The position numbers were made by a program, and so were the translations under genes. From Candidatus Heritagella gallinarum (GTDB lineage: Bacteria; Bacillota; Clostridia; Oscillospirales; Acutalibacteraceae), in contig CAJFNK010000071.1 in NCBI GenBank assembly GCA_904394685.1, forward strand, positions 1 through 32,701: 32,701 bases of DNA, in the 5' to 3' direction. The notes beneath the pieces were generated by a model. That model had not been told where the DNA came from, searched no databases, and worked only from the letters and a program-made list of their open reading frames with translations. Each line of letters opens with the position of its first letter. Positions within the stretch are counted from its first letter, which is position 1. Of this stretch, positions 8,096-15,366 are shown in pieces.

Positions 8096-10252
8096 TTATT
8101 GTCCAATCGATGTGGTGACATCAGAATTGTCCACACCGCCTATAGGTCCTTGAACATCCCATGCCTGACCCAGCAGGAACAGGGCATCCACGTTTTCCGC
8201 AATCAGCCTGTTCTCCTGCTCCGGCCCGGTGTATAAAAACAGGGCGTTTCCCCTGTCGCCCCGGTTTTGCAGGAAAACCACATGATTGTCGGAATAGGGG
8301 ATATATTGGGTGACGTTTTCTGCCAGGTCTTCTGTTTCTCCCTGTATCACACGGCTCAGCGTAAGCTCGGAAGACATCAGCCCATGCAGGAAATAAACGC
8401 TTTCGCTGGAAGAAGCATCTTTGGCAGCGCTGATCGTTCCCGGCTTTCCCTCGTCACAGATGCGCTTGCCGTTGTGATAAAGGTTGGCGGTGTATTCGCC
8501 TTCCCAGTAGTATAGATTGCCCTGCGGCGTCACCACATAATCGGTGATGCCGTTGGTGGGCGTAAAGTACTGTTCCTGCTGTACGACCTCGTCCCCCTGA
8601 ATCTTTCCCAGCCAGACCACCGGGTCGTTATAGCTCTGATACACAGCCACATAGTCGCCGGCTATCTGCATATTGGTAGAAATCTGCTCTGCATCCAGCG
8701 GCAGCCGATAGAGCTTTTCTTTCTGCGCCGCAAAAAATACCGGGTCATCCCGCTGCCATTGGGTCAAAACATAATACTCCACGCCGGCGTCCGGGTTATT
8801 CGATACCAAATCATACAGCCGCTTTTGAGAAATACTCCCCTTTGCTTCCTCCACCGGGAGATAGTTCGGGGCGCAAACCAGAGAGGATGGAATCTGGATA
8901 CCGCTGGACAGAATGGTCTGACACACCTCATATTCCCCTATGGGGGTGAGGTTCCCCTTGTCAAAATAATACAGGAAACGGCTGGGCGAGCGGACGGTTT
9001 TTCCTTCAAGACTTTGCAGGAACGTTTCTCCCTCGTTGCCCATATCGTGATCGAGCAAATCCGTAATGAGGACAGGCTCAGAGTTTTCGGGATAGCAGCT
9101 GAAATAATAGGAGCCATCCTCATTCACCTGATAGTCGGTGACATTTTCCAGAACAGTTTCTTCCTGCCCGTTGCGCCAGTATTTCAGGCGCACCCCGCTT
9201 TCAGGGTCATCCGTTTCCTCCAGCAGAAACAGCCGGTCATCCAGAACCGTGAGAACCCTTGTGTCTGCCTTTGTGGAGCCGATTTTCTCCAGCGTATGGG
9301 GATGATACATCACCCGTTCTCCCCCCTGGAACACTACCAACAGGGAATCGCTGTCCATAAAGTAGAAATCGTCACAAAGCCCCACCTTCCGCTCCTCTCC
9401 GGTGGCCACGTTCATCTGATACAGCAGCCGGCGGCCATTACTCGCCTCCCCGTTATTGACCGGGTAATACAGGTATTTCCCATCCTGAGAAAAAAGGCAG
9501 TAGTACGACGGGGAAGAAGCGGTGTATTTTCCTTGTGGAGTCAGCAGCTGAACCAAATCCTCCTCCACCCAGGCCACGCTCTTGCAGTCTGGGGAAAGCT
9601 GAATCAAATTCTCCATGCCCTGCTCATAGGGGCCGATTCTCTGGGCTTCGCCGTCCACCGGCAGCATATACAGGACATCCTCCTGCACATAAAAGGCGGG
9701 GGACATCGCCTGCTCCTGCGGCGGCGGCAGCAAGAGCTGCCACAGAAAAACCGCTGCCACAGCCACCACAACCACCGCAACGGCCAGAATCGGCCAGCGT
9801 TTTTTTGTCCGGCGCATCGCTCCCTGCTCCGGTGCGGTTTCTTCCGGCGGCATCTCTGCCCGGAGAGCATCCAAGTCCGGATTCTCCTCGATGTTCCCGC
9901 CCGATGCGGTTTCTTCTTCTGCCTGTGCCTGCCCAGATGAAGGGGGCTTTGCAGAAAGCAACGGGCTTTGGGGGAGAAAGCTCTCCCCGTCCAGGTTGGG
10001 AGCATCCGGTTCTGCCCCTGCTCCGGGGCTTTGGTCGGTTTCGGAACTATGAACGGTTCCGGGTCTCCGAACGGTTCCGGGTCTCCGGAACGGAGCATCC
10101 TTATCAAAATCCATTGGCGTCCCACAGGGCGCCGACGTCCCACAGGGCGCCGGCGTTCCGCAGGCCAGCAGCGTTCCGCAGGCTGGGCAAAAGCGGTCGC
10201 CCGGCTCGATCACTCCCCCGCAGCCGGGGCAGGTTCGGCGGTCTTCTGCCAT
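8096..10252 (-). CDS. Zinc-ribbon membrane protein with large external domain (paralog 2)
   Basis: A 718-residue protein. Residues 8-25 form a zinc ribbon (CPGC...CPAC), followed by a run of CGTxxP hexapeptides adding three cysteines. A proline/acid-rich linker contains two RRPGTV motifs and the block LDGESFLPQSP. After the basic RRTKKR comes one membrane helix (about 154-175), then about 540 residues outside the cell by the positive-inside rule. That region has repeated short beta-strand motifs (DGKYLYYPV, NEDGSYYFS, PQGNLYYWEG) like a TolB/WD-type propeller; this is inference. It resembles the gene upstream in architecture and linker motifs, so the two are tandem paralogs. AAAGGAGG lies 8 bases before the ATG. 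Function unknown; its position between paaK and iorA suggests, but does not prove, a link to aryl-acid metabolism. Confidence 0.85.
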   Translation of the reverse strand: MAEDRRTCPGCGGVIEPGDRFCPACGTLLACGTPAPCGTSAPCGTPMDFDKDAPFRRPGTVRRPGTVHSSETDQSPGAGAEPDAPNLDGESFLPQSPLLSAKPPSSGQAQAEEETASGGNIEENPDLDALRAEMPPEETAPEQGAMRRTKKRWPILAVAVVVVAVAAVFLWQLLLPPPQEQAMSPAFYVQEDVLYMLPVDGEAQRIGPYEQGMENLIQLSPDCKSVAWVEEDLVQLLTPQGKYTASSPSYYCLFSQDGKYLYYPVNNGEASNGRRLLYQMNVATGEERKVGLCDDFYFMDSDSLLVVFQGGERVMYHPHTLEKIGSTKADTRVLTVLDDRLFLLEETDDPESGVRLKYWRNGQEETVLENVTDYQVNEDGSYYFSCYPENSEPVLITDLLDHDMGNEGETFLQSLEGKTVRSPSRFLYYFDKGNLTPIGEYEVCQTILSSGIQIPSSLVCAPNYLPVEEAKGSISQKRLYDLVSNNPDAGVEYYVLTQWQRDDPVFFAAQKEKLYRLPLDAEQISTNMQIAGDYVAVYQSYNDPVVWLGKIQGDEVVQQEQYFTPTNGITDYVVTPQGNLYYWEGEYTANLYHNGKRICDEGKPGTISAAKDASSSESVYFLHGLMSSELTLSRVIQGETEDLAENVTQYIPYSDNHVVFLQNRGDRGNALFLYTGPEQENRLIAENVDALFLLGQAWDVQGPIGGVDNSDVTTSIGQ
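10051..10086. repeat. Two 18-base tandem repeats in the linker of paralog 2
   Basis: GAACGGTTCCGGGTCTCC occurs twice without interruption and without mismatch. In the minus-strand reading frame it encodes the doubled RRPGTV motif. Perfect identity suggests a recent duplication; the paralog upstream has a single FRRPGTV. Confidence 0.9.
10117..10188. repeat. Four degenerate 18-base repeats following the zinc-ribbon knuckle
   Basis: Four 18-base units start at 10117, 10135, 10153 and 10171. The first two differ at one base (GCGTCCCACAGGGCGCCG and ACGTCCCACAGGGCGCCG); the others are more diverged. They encode ACGTLL, ACGTPA, PCGTSA and PCGTPM, that is, the last Cys-Gly of the zinc ribbon repeated every six residues. 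Confidence 0.85.
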
Positions 10253-10308
10253 GCTGCACTCCTCCTTTCTTCCTCAATCACTCAATACTACCATGTATGT
10301 TACGTCCT

Positions 10309-12804
10309 TCATACGGAACAGGTATTTCCCCAAAGGAGAGTCACCTCAGAATCCAGCAGAATCGGTGCGCCGCTCGATTCCCAAAGCATCAAATCGCCTG
10401 CGCTATTTTCCTCCACGTTCTGCAAAAACGCCACAGCGCCGTTGCCGAGCTCGCCAAATTGCTGTACATGCTCGGCGATCTGCGTCTTTTTCCCATTCTG
10501 ATAATGGCAGAGGGTTCCTTCCTTTCCTTTTACATTTTCCAGATAGAACAGGCCGTTTTCCCCATACTCAGGCCATGGGAAACCGGATACATCCGAGGCG
10601 ATTTCCCCGCCCAGGCTCATCAGCGTTCCGGTTTTTGGATTACTTTCCATGTCCTTCATCCAAAGGGGCTGCTTCTGATCGTCCAGCATCACCATCGAAA
10701 CGTTTTCATCCAGCTTTTTGTGGTCGGTCAGGCCGTCTGCCGTCACCTTGGCCGAATACAAATCTCCGGCGGTTTCCATATAGGTTTCATAGGCCTCCCC
10801 TTCTTCCGGGCTCATCACATAATACAAAGTGTCGTCCACCAGCTTTAAATCCACAATGCTGCCCGTCCACTCCGGGACCTCCCACACCTGCTCGCCCTGG
10901 GTGAACAGGACGCCCAGCTCCGGGGAATCATCCAGCCGGTTTTCTTCTACCACAGCAAGGAAGCTTTCTAAATCCTCGTATTGGGGGAAAGCATACCGGA
11001 ACTCCACCACCTCTGAAATCGGGAACTTCTCTTTGGAGCTGGAAGCATTGCCGCTCAGCTGGAAGACCCCATAGGGCTTTTCGCCGTCCGTCTTGTCCTC
11101 CGGTAACGCCAAAATGGAACTGAGTATGTATTGATAATCGATATCTCCCGAAACGGGCTTGTCATAGAGCTTTTTCCCCTGGCCATCCTTCAGATAATAG
11201 AGATAGCAGGTAGAAGATGTTACACTCCGGCCGTCCAGCTGCTTACGGAACTCGTCCCGCAGCACGCTGTCCGGGGTCAACTCGGCGGTATAAAGCCCGA
11301 TATTTGGCCCAAACATGCCGCTTCCCTTGCCTTCTTCGGCCTCACGCAGCAGCTTTCGTTCGATCTTCATGGCGGGTATGGCGTTTTCCCCCACCGTAGA
11401 GCGCAGGGTATACTGGTATGCGCCGTTTTCTCCGTTGTCAATGGTGGCGACAGCGGTATAGTCGTCCTGTATCTGGAAATCCATTGCCCCGTTGCCCTCC
11501 ATCCCAGCCCCTTCATACCGCACCGTAATCGTGTCGCTGTCCACCAAGGTCAGATGGATGAAAGAATCCTGCATATCGCTCTTGTTAATAAACTCAATCG
11601 ACCAGTTGGCGGCGGTCGCCAGCAGATAGCTTCCGTCCTTTGACTTGACATCCGCCTCCTTCATGTCGTCCTCAAACAGCTCCCAGGCCGGGATCTCCTC
11701 GGTTTCCATGTGCAGGTAGTAGCCTTCGCCCTCCGGAGTAATGTCGCAGGAGGCCACGTCCTCGTCGATTTTACGAGGCTCCGTATCTTTTTGGAGCGGC
11801 AGGGCAAACAACCCGATTCGGTTGGACGCCACATCGAGCGTATCGGTAAAATAGACTTCCTTGTTCCCCACCGAAAGCACATCCTGGGTAATCGAGCCGG
11901 AATACACCAGCTCCCCGCTCTCCACCTCGATCACAGACAGCGGGCAGTTGCTGGATAGCACCAGCCATTTTTTATCTGGCGAGAACTCCATATCAAAAGA
12001 ATCTGATTCTACCTGTGTCACCTTCTCGCTGGTGCGGCTCTCCACATCAAACCGATACAGCACCGACCCCTCGCTTCCCGACGATGCGGCATAATATACC
12101 ACTTTGCCGTCGCTGCTCATCACGCCGCTGGAAGTGGGGTCTTCCGTCACAAGCATCGGGCCGGTTTCGGGGGAATCATAATACAGCTTTCCGGTAGAAA
12201 ACAGGCTGCCGTTAACCGTGAGATACAGCTGGCACCGCTGGTCTTCACTCACCGAAAGCATCCAGATTTCGGTGCCGTTATCCGAAAGCTCCACGGTCTG
12301 CCCTCTGGAATGGGCAAAGGTCTGCTCCCCCTTGGCATATAATATCGGAAGGGTCGTCCCTCCGCTTTGTGAAGGGAAAAGGAAAAATATTGCGGTAATC
12401 ACCACCGCCACAACCAGCAGACCGGCACAGGCCAGCTGCCATTTTTTCAGCCGCAGCTTTTTCTTCGGCATCGGCTGGGAGTCTTGCGGCTCTGCCGGAG
12501 CAGCGCTTTCTTCCGGCAGGGCAGATTCTTCTGCCCGAGCAGATTCTGCTTCTGGCTGCTCCAAAACCGGCGGCTTTGGAGCAGCCAGCGGGCTTTTGGG
12601 CAGGAAGGATTCCCCCTCCAAATCGCTGTTCTCCGGCTTTGCCGGGGCACCCTGCTCCGCTCCGGGCGTCGGGACAGTTCCGGGTCTTCGGAACAGTGCA
12701 TCATCATCAGGCTCCAGCCTGGCTCCGCAGGCTGTACAAAAACGGTCGTCCGGCTGTATCATACTTCCGCAATTGGGGCAGGTTCTGCTGCGTTCGTCCG
12801 TCAT
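10309..12804 (-). CDS. Zinc-ribbon membrane protein with large external domain (paralog 1)
   Basis: An 831-residue protein. The N-terminal zinc ribbon CPNC...CTAC has its four Cys at residues 9, 12, 23 and 26. An acidic, Ala/Pro/Glu-rich linker follows, with FRRPGTV and LEGESFLPKSPLAAPKPP, then KKKLRLKKW and one membrane helix (about 123-144). The last 680 residues should be outside the cell and contain propeller-like strands (DGKVVYYAAS, FSPDKKWLVLSS). The ATG at 12802-12804 has AAGGAGAG 8 bases upstream. It begins 33 bases after paaK and ends 56 bases before paralog 2, on one strand. The domain order, cytoplasmic sensor-like ribbon plus external propeller, could suit a sensor or envelope-complex scaffold; no enzymatic motif is seen. 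Function unknown. Confidence 0.85.
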   Translation of the reverse strand: MTDERSRTCPNCGSMIQPDDRFCTACGARLEPDDDALFRRPGTVPTPGAEQGAPAKPENSDLEGESFLPKSPLAAPKPPVLEQPEAESARAEESALPEESAAPAEPQDSQPMPKKKLRLKKWQLACAGLLVVAVVITAIFFLFPSQSGGTTLPILYAKGEQTFAHSRGQTVELSDNGTEIWMLSVSEDQRCQLYLTVNGSLFSTGKLYYDSPETGPMLVTEDPTSSGVMSSDGKVVYYAASSGSEGSVLYRFDVESRTSEKVTQVESDSFDMEFSPDKKWLVLSSNCPLSVIEVESGELVYSGSITQDVLSVGNKEVYFTDTLDVASNRIGLFALPLQKDTEPRKIDEDVASCDITPEGEGYYLHMETEEIPAWELFEDDMKEADVKSKDGSYLLATAANWSIEFINKSDMQDSFIHLTLVDSDTITVRYEGAGMEGNGAMDFQIQDDYTAVATIDNGENGAYQYTLRSTVGENAIPAMKIERKLLREAEEGKGSGMFGPNIGLYTAELTPDSVLRDEFRKQLDGRSVTSSTCYLYYLKDGQGKKLYDKPVSGDIDYQYILSSILALPEDKTDGEKPYGVFQLSGNASSSKEKFPISEVVEFRYAFPQYEDLESFLAVVEENRLDDSPELGVLFTQGEQVWEVPEWTGSIVDLKLVDDTLYYVMSPEEGEAYETYMETAGDLYSAKVTADGLTDHKKLDENVSMVMLDDQKQPLWMKDMESNPKTGTLMSLGGEIASDVSGFPWPEYGENGLFYLENVKGKEGTLCHYQNGKKTQIAEHVQQFGELGNGAVAFLQNVEENSAGDLMLWESSGAPILLDSEVTLLWGNTCSV

Positions 12805-12837
12805 GGCGCCTCTCTCCTTTTTTGATTCCAAACTCCC

Positions 12838-14142
12838 TTATTTGGTTTCGTTTCTCAAATCCAGAATCCGTTTTGCCTTGCCCTGGAAGCGCTCCAGCGA
12901 CTTGGGTTCCACCAGCGTGACTTTGGTTTCCAGTCCCAGCACGCTCTTGAGGCGGTCGTGAATCCGCTTTTGGAGCTTTTCCAGCTCTGCAAAGCTCTCC
13001 AACAGGGCGCTGTCGATCAGTTCCACCTTGACCTCCAGCGTATCCATATAATTCTTCTTGCGAACCACCAGCTGATAATGCGGGCCAACGTTCTCTGTTC
13101 CCACCAGCACGCTCTCGATCTGCGAGGGGAACACATTCACGCCCTTGATAATCAGCATATCGTCGGTGCGTCCCATCACCTTATCCATCCGGCAGCCGGT
13201 GCGCCCACAGGGGCATGGCTCATAGGTCAGCCGGGTGATGTCCTTGGTGCGGTAGCGCAGCACCGGCATACCCTGACGAATCAGAGTGGTCACTACCAGC
13301 TCGCCCGATTCTCCCTCTGGCTGCTGCTCCATCGTATCCCGGTTGATGATCTCCGGCAGGAAGGCGTCTTCGGCAAAATGCAGGCCGTTGCGATAGCTAC
13401 ATTCTCCCGCCACGCCGGGGCCGGTCAGCTCTGTCATGCCATAGTTGTCGGTTACAAAAATGTGCAGGTTCTTTTCGATCTGCTCCCGCATTTCTTCGGT
13501 ACAACCCTCGCTGCCCAAAAGGCCGATCCGCAGCTTATAGGCTTCGGCGGGATAGCCGCTCTCCCGCACCATCTCGCCCAGATACAACGCATAAGAGGGC
13601 GTTGCCACCAGGCCGGTCACGCCAAAGTCACGCATCATCATCAGCTGCTTCTGGGTGTTTCCCGAAGAAGCGGGAATCACCGTGGCGCCCAGCTTTTCCA
13701 ATCCATAGTGCAGCCCGAGTGCGCCTGTAAACAGGCCGTATCCAAACGAAATCTGGAAAATATCGTCGGGCGTTGCGCCGCCGGCCACTGCCAGCCGGGC
13801 CACCTGCTCGGCCCAGTTCTCCAAATCCTCTTTGGTATAAGCGCCCACAGTGGGCTTTCCGGTAGTGCCGGAAGACGCATGGATGCGGACAATATCCTTC
13901 ATCGGGCGGGCCAGCATCCCAAAGGGGTAGTTATCCCGGATGTCGTCCTTGGTGGTAAACGGGATATATTGGATATCCGAAAGGGTCTTGATCCGGTCGC
14001 CGGTAATCCCGGCAGCGCCCAGCCGCTCGTGATAGAACGGGACATTGTTGTAGCAGTAATCCACCATCCACTTGAGCCGTTCCAGCTGCATGGCTTCGAT
14101 TTGTTTCCGGGGCATTGTTTCGATTTCCTGATTAAAATACAA
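12838..14142 (-). CDS. paaK: Phenylacetate (arylacetate)-CoA ligase
   Basis: A 434-residue AMP-forming ligase of the PaaK family. It activates phenylacetate, indoleacetate or similar acids with ATP and CoA in the cytoplasm. Visible motifs are HASSGTTGKPTVGAYT (adenylate P-loop), DNYGMTELTGPG and the hinge/C-terminal RTDDMLIIKGVNVFP. Length and the IETMPRKQIEAMQLERL start are normal for the family. The start is uncertain. An ATG at 14155-14157 has only AAAAGG touching it, whereas a TTG five codons later (14140-14142) has GGAGGTG six bases upstream, so I prefer TTG. Clustering with iorAB is known in archaea and Firmicutes, where ligase and oxidoreductase link aryl acetates, aryl-CoA and aryl pyruvates. 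Here two zinc-ribbon genes separate it from iorA. Confidence 0.94.
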   Translation of the reverse strand: MYFNQEIETMPRKQIEAMQLERLKWMVDYCYNNVPFYHERLGAAGITGDRIKTLSDIQYIPFTTKDDIRDNYPFGMLARPMKDIVRIHASSGTTGKPTVGAYTKEDLENWAEQVARLAVAGGATPDDIFQISFGYGLFTGALGLHYGLEKLGATVIPASSGNTQKQLMMMRDFGVTGLVATPSYALYLGEMVRESGYPAEAYKLRIGLLGSEGCTEEMREQIEKNLHIFVTDNYGMTELTGPGVAGECSYRNGLHFAEDAFLPEIINRDTMEQQPEGESGELVVTTLIRQGMPVLRYRTKDITRLTYEPCPCGRTGCRMDKVMGRTDDMLIIKGVNVFPSQIESVLVGTENVGPHYQLVVRKKNYMDTLEVKVELIDSALLESFAELEKLQKRIHDRLKSVLGLETKVTLVEPKSLERFQGKAKRILDLRNETK

Positions 14143-14182
14143 AGGGAACACCTCCATACCTTTTCTTTTTATTGTTGAAAAG

Positions 14183-14220
14183 GGCAGGGACTCCGGCCAT
14201 ACGCCCCGGAGCCTCCTGCC
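14183..14220 (-). promoter_or_regulatory. Strong hairpin in the paaK leader
   Basis: Two stacked perfect helices, GGCAGG/CCTGCC (14183-14188 with 14215-14220) and CTCCGG/CCGGAG (14191-14196 with 14206-14211), form one long stem. On the minus strand it is followed by CTTTTC. It lies between the predicted promoter and the start codon, so it could be an attenuator or an RNA-stability element. The U tract is weak. Confidence 0.5.
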
Positions 14221-14270
14221 GCTCTGGTTCTTCGGGTAATTGATGCTTTAACTCGAAAAAGCGTATCTCT

Positions 14271-14325
14271 ATTGTACCTTTTTCTATTGCCATATGCAAG
14301 CAAATGCAAACGAATTTGTCAAATT
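14271..14325 (-). promoter_or_regulatory. Promoter of the paaK-iorB run, with nearby palindrome
   Basis: On the minus strand TTGCAT (14294-14299), a 17-base spacer and TACAAT (14271-14276) form a good promoter. Just upstream, AATTTG-T-CAAATT (14313-14325) is a perfect 13-base palindrome that could bind a regulator; none is identified. The predicted leader is about 105-120 bases. Confidence 0.65.
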
Positions 14326-14395
14326 GCCCGGTTATTTTGAATTTTTTAAGGCAACATCACAAATCAGCAGCTGCCTTTTCTATGGTTTAGAACCA

Positions 14396-14556
14396 GGGCG
14401 TATCTGAAAACAAAGAAATTAAAGAATTTTCCACAAGCAATAGACAGATACAAGGCAAAAAACGCAGGAATCCTTGATGGATTCCGAGTATTTTTAACGC
14501 AGTAGCTGTCCTTGATTGTAGGAAAAGACGATAATTTCGACTTTTCAGATAGCCCC
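14396..14556. repeat. MITE-like intergenic repeat, copy 2
   Basis: About 161 bases, same orientation as the element at 5481-5668. Terminal repeats are GGGCGTATCTGAAAA and the reverse complement of GGGGCTATCTGAAAA (13 of 15 identical). The centre, from GCAATAGACAGATACAAGG through the GGAATCC/GGATTCC hairpin to GTAGCTGTC, matches copy 1 almost base for base. It lacks the extra hairpin of copy 1. It fills most of the gap between paaK and the third zinc-ribbon gene. The remaining bases 14326-14395 show nothing else. Confidence 0.8.
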
Positions 14557-14578
14557 TAATTTCCTGTTTGAAGGGCCA

Positions 14579-15199
14579 TTATCTCATGGGCATAAACTTC
14601 ATATCCGCATAGGTACGCATGTCTTTCCACAGCAGGGCGCCCCACACAGGGGTTTTGTTGATATGATAGATGCGGCCCAGTCCCAGATCGACCAGCACCG
14701 GCACCTCAAACGCCGCAAAATGAGAAGGCGGTGTGTTCATCACTTCCTGAATCGCCAGCGGGGAAATATTCCGGCTGACAATCACGGCAAAAGAAGCCAC
14801 CCCGGACTGCATCCCTCTGGATAGCCCCGGATAATTTTTCAGCGCAAAATCCATGCAGGCAGCCGAATACGCCCTCACCTGCGGCAAATCCACAGATTCC
14901 ATGCAGGTGACAAACGAGAAGCGCTTCATTTTTGTTGCCGCCCATTTCACACGGAATTCCTCGTCATAAAAAGCATAGGCGTTCAGCTGCGGCACCCAGT
15001 TCGGCTGTCCCATACGCTGCTCCACCTGTCTGAGATACCCCTGCATCGCCGGGTCCTCCCACAACGTTTCCGTCGGGAACTCTATTGATATCGGGTCCGG
15101 GTCGTATACGGGCGCCGCCACTGTTTGTGTTGGAGCGCCGCATCGGCTGCAAAAGCGATCCCCCTGTTCCAGCTGATTTCCGCAATAAGTGCAAAACAT
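14579..15199 (-). CDS. Small zinc-ribbon protein of unknown function
   Basis: A 206-residue protein starting MFCTYCGNQLEQGDRFCSRC, a four-Cys zinc ribbon with Cys at 3, 6, 17 and 20. The remaining 180 residues are a soluble alpha/beta domain I do not recognise. It has no membrane helix or signal peptide, and contains FVTCMESVDLPQVRAYSAACMDFA and PVLVDLGLGRIYH. The ATG at 15197-15199 follows GGTGGA; an upstream in-frame start at 15229 has no better site. It is the third zinc-ribbon protein within 7 kb, but its C-terminal part does not resemble the other two. It is separated from them by paaK, the paaK promoter and the MITE-like copy 2, so it is probably transcribed on its own. Its own promoter was not clear. 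Confidence 0.75.
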   Translation of the reverse strand: MFCTYCGNQLEQGDRFCSRCGAPTQTVAAPVYDPDPISIEFPTETLWEDPAMQGYLRQVEQRMGQPNWVPQLNAYAFYDEEFRVKWAATKMKRFSFVTCMESVDLPQVRAYSAACMDFALKNYPGLSRGMQSGVASFAVIVSRNISPLAIQEVMNTPPSHFAAFEVPVLVDLGLGRIYHINKTPVWGALLWKDMRTYADMKFMPMR

Positions 15200-15314
15200 T
15201 CCAGTCCACCCTCTCCATGTATGTGGCAACGGAGGTTGCCTTTGATTTTAGTATATCGTCCGCCCCGGTTTTCCGCAAGGTTTTTTGAGAAACCCCTTGC
15301 TTTCCTCTTTAAAA

Positions 15315-15331
15315 TATACTAAAATAGTATA
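15315..15331. promoter_or_regulatory. Palindrome upstream of copA, candidate operator
   Basis: TATACTA-AAA-TAGTATA is a perfect inverted repeat with seven-base arms, 36 bases before the copA start. TATACT within it could serve as a -10 box, but no convincing -35 was found. It does not match the CopY site (TACANNTGTA) or an obvious CsoR site. No copper regulator gene is nearby. Confidence 0.45.
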
Positions 15332-15366
15332 CATTAGTGAAACCTAACTTAAAAGAGGTGTTTGCG

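Noticed and set aside
14221-14270. A riboswitch or T-box in the paaK leader
   Set aside because: The leader is about 105-120 bases, too short for a T-box, and no conserved T-box or known aptamer core was recognised.
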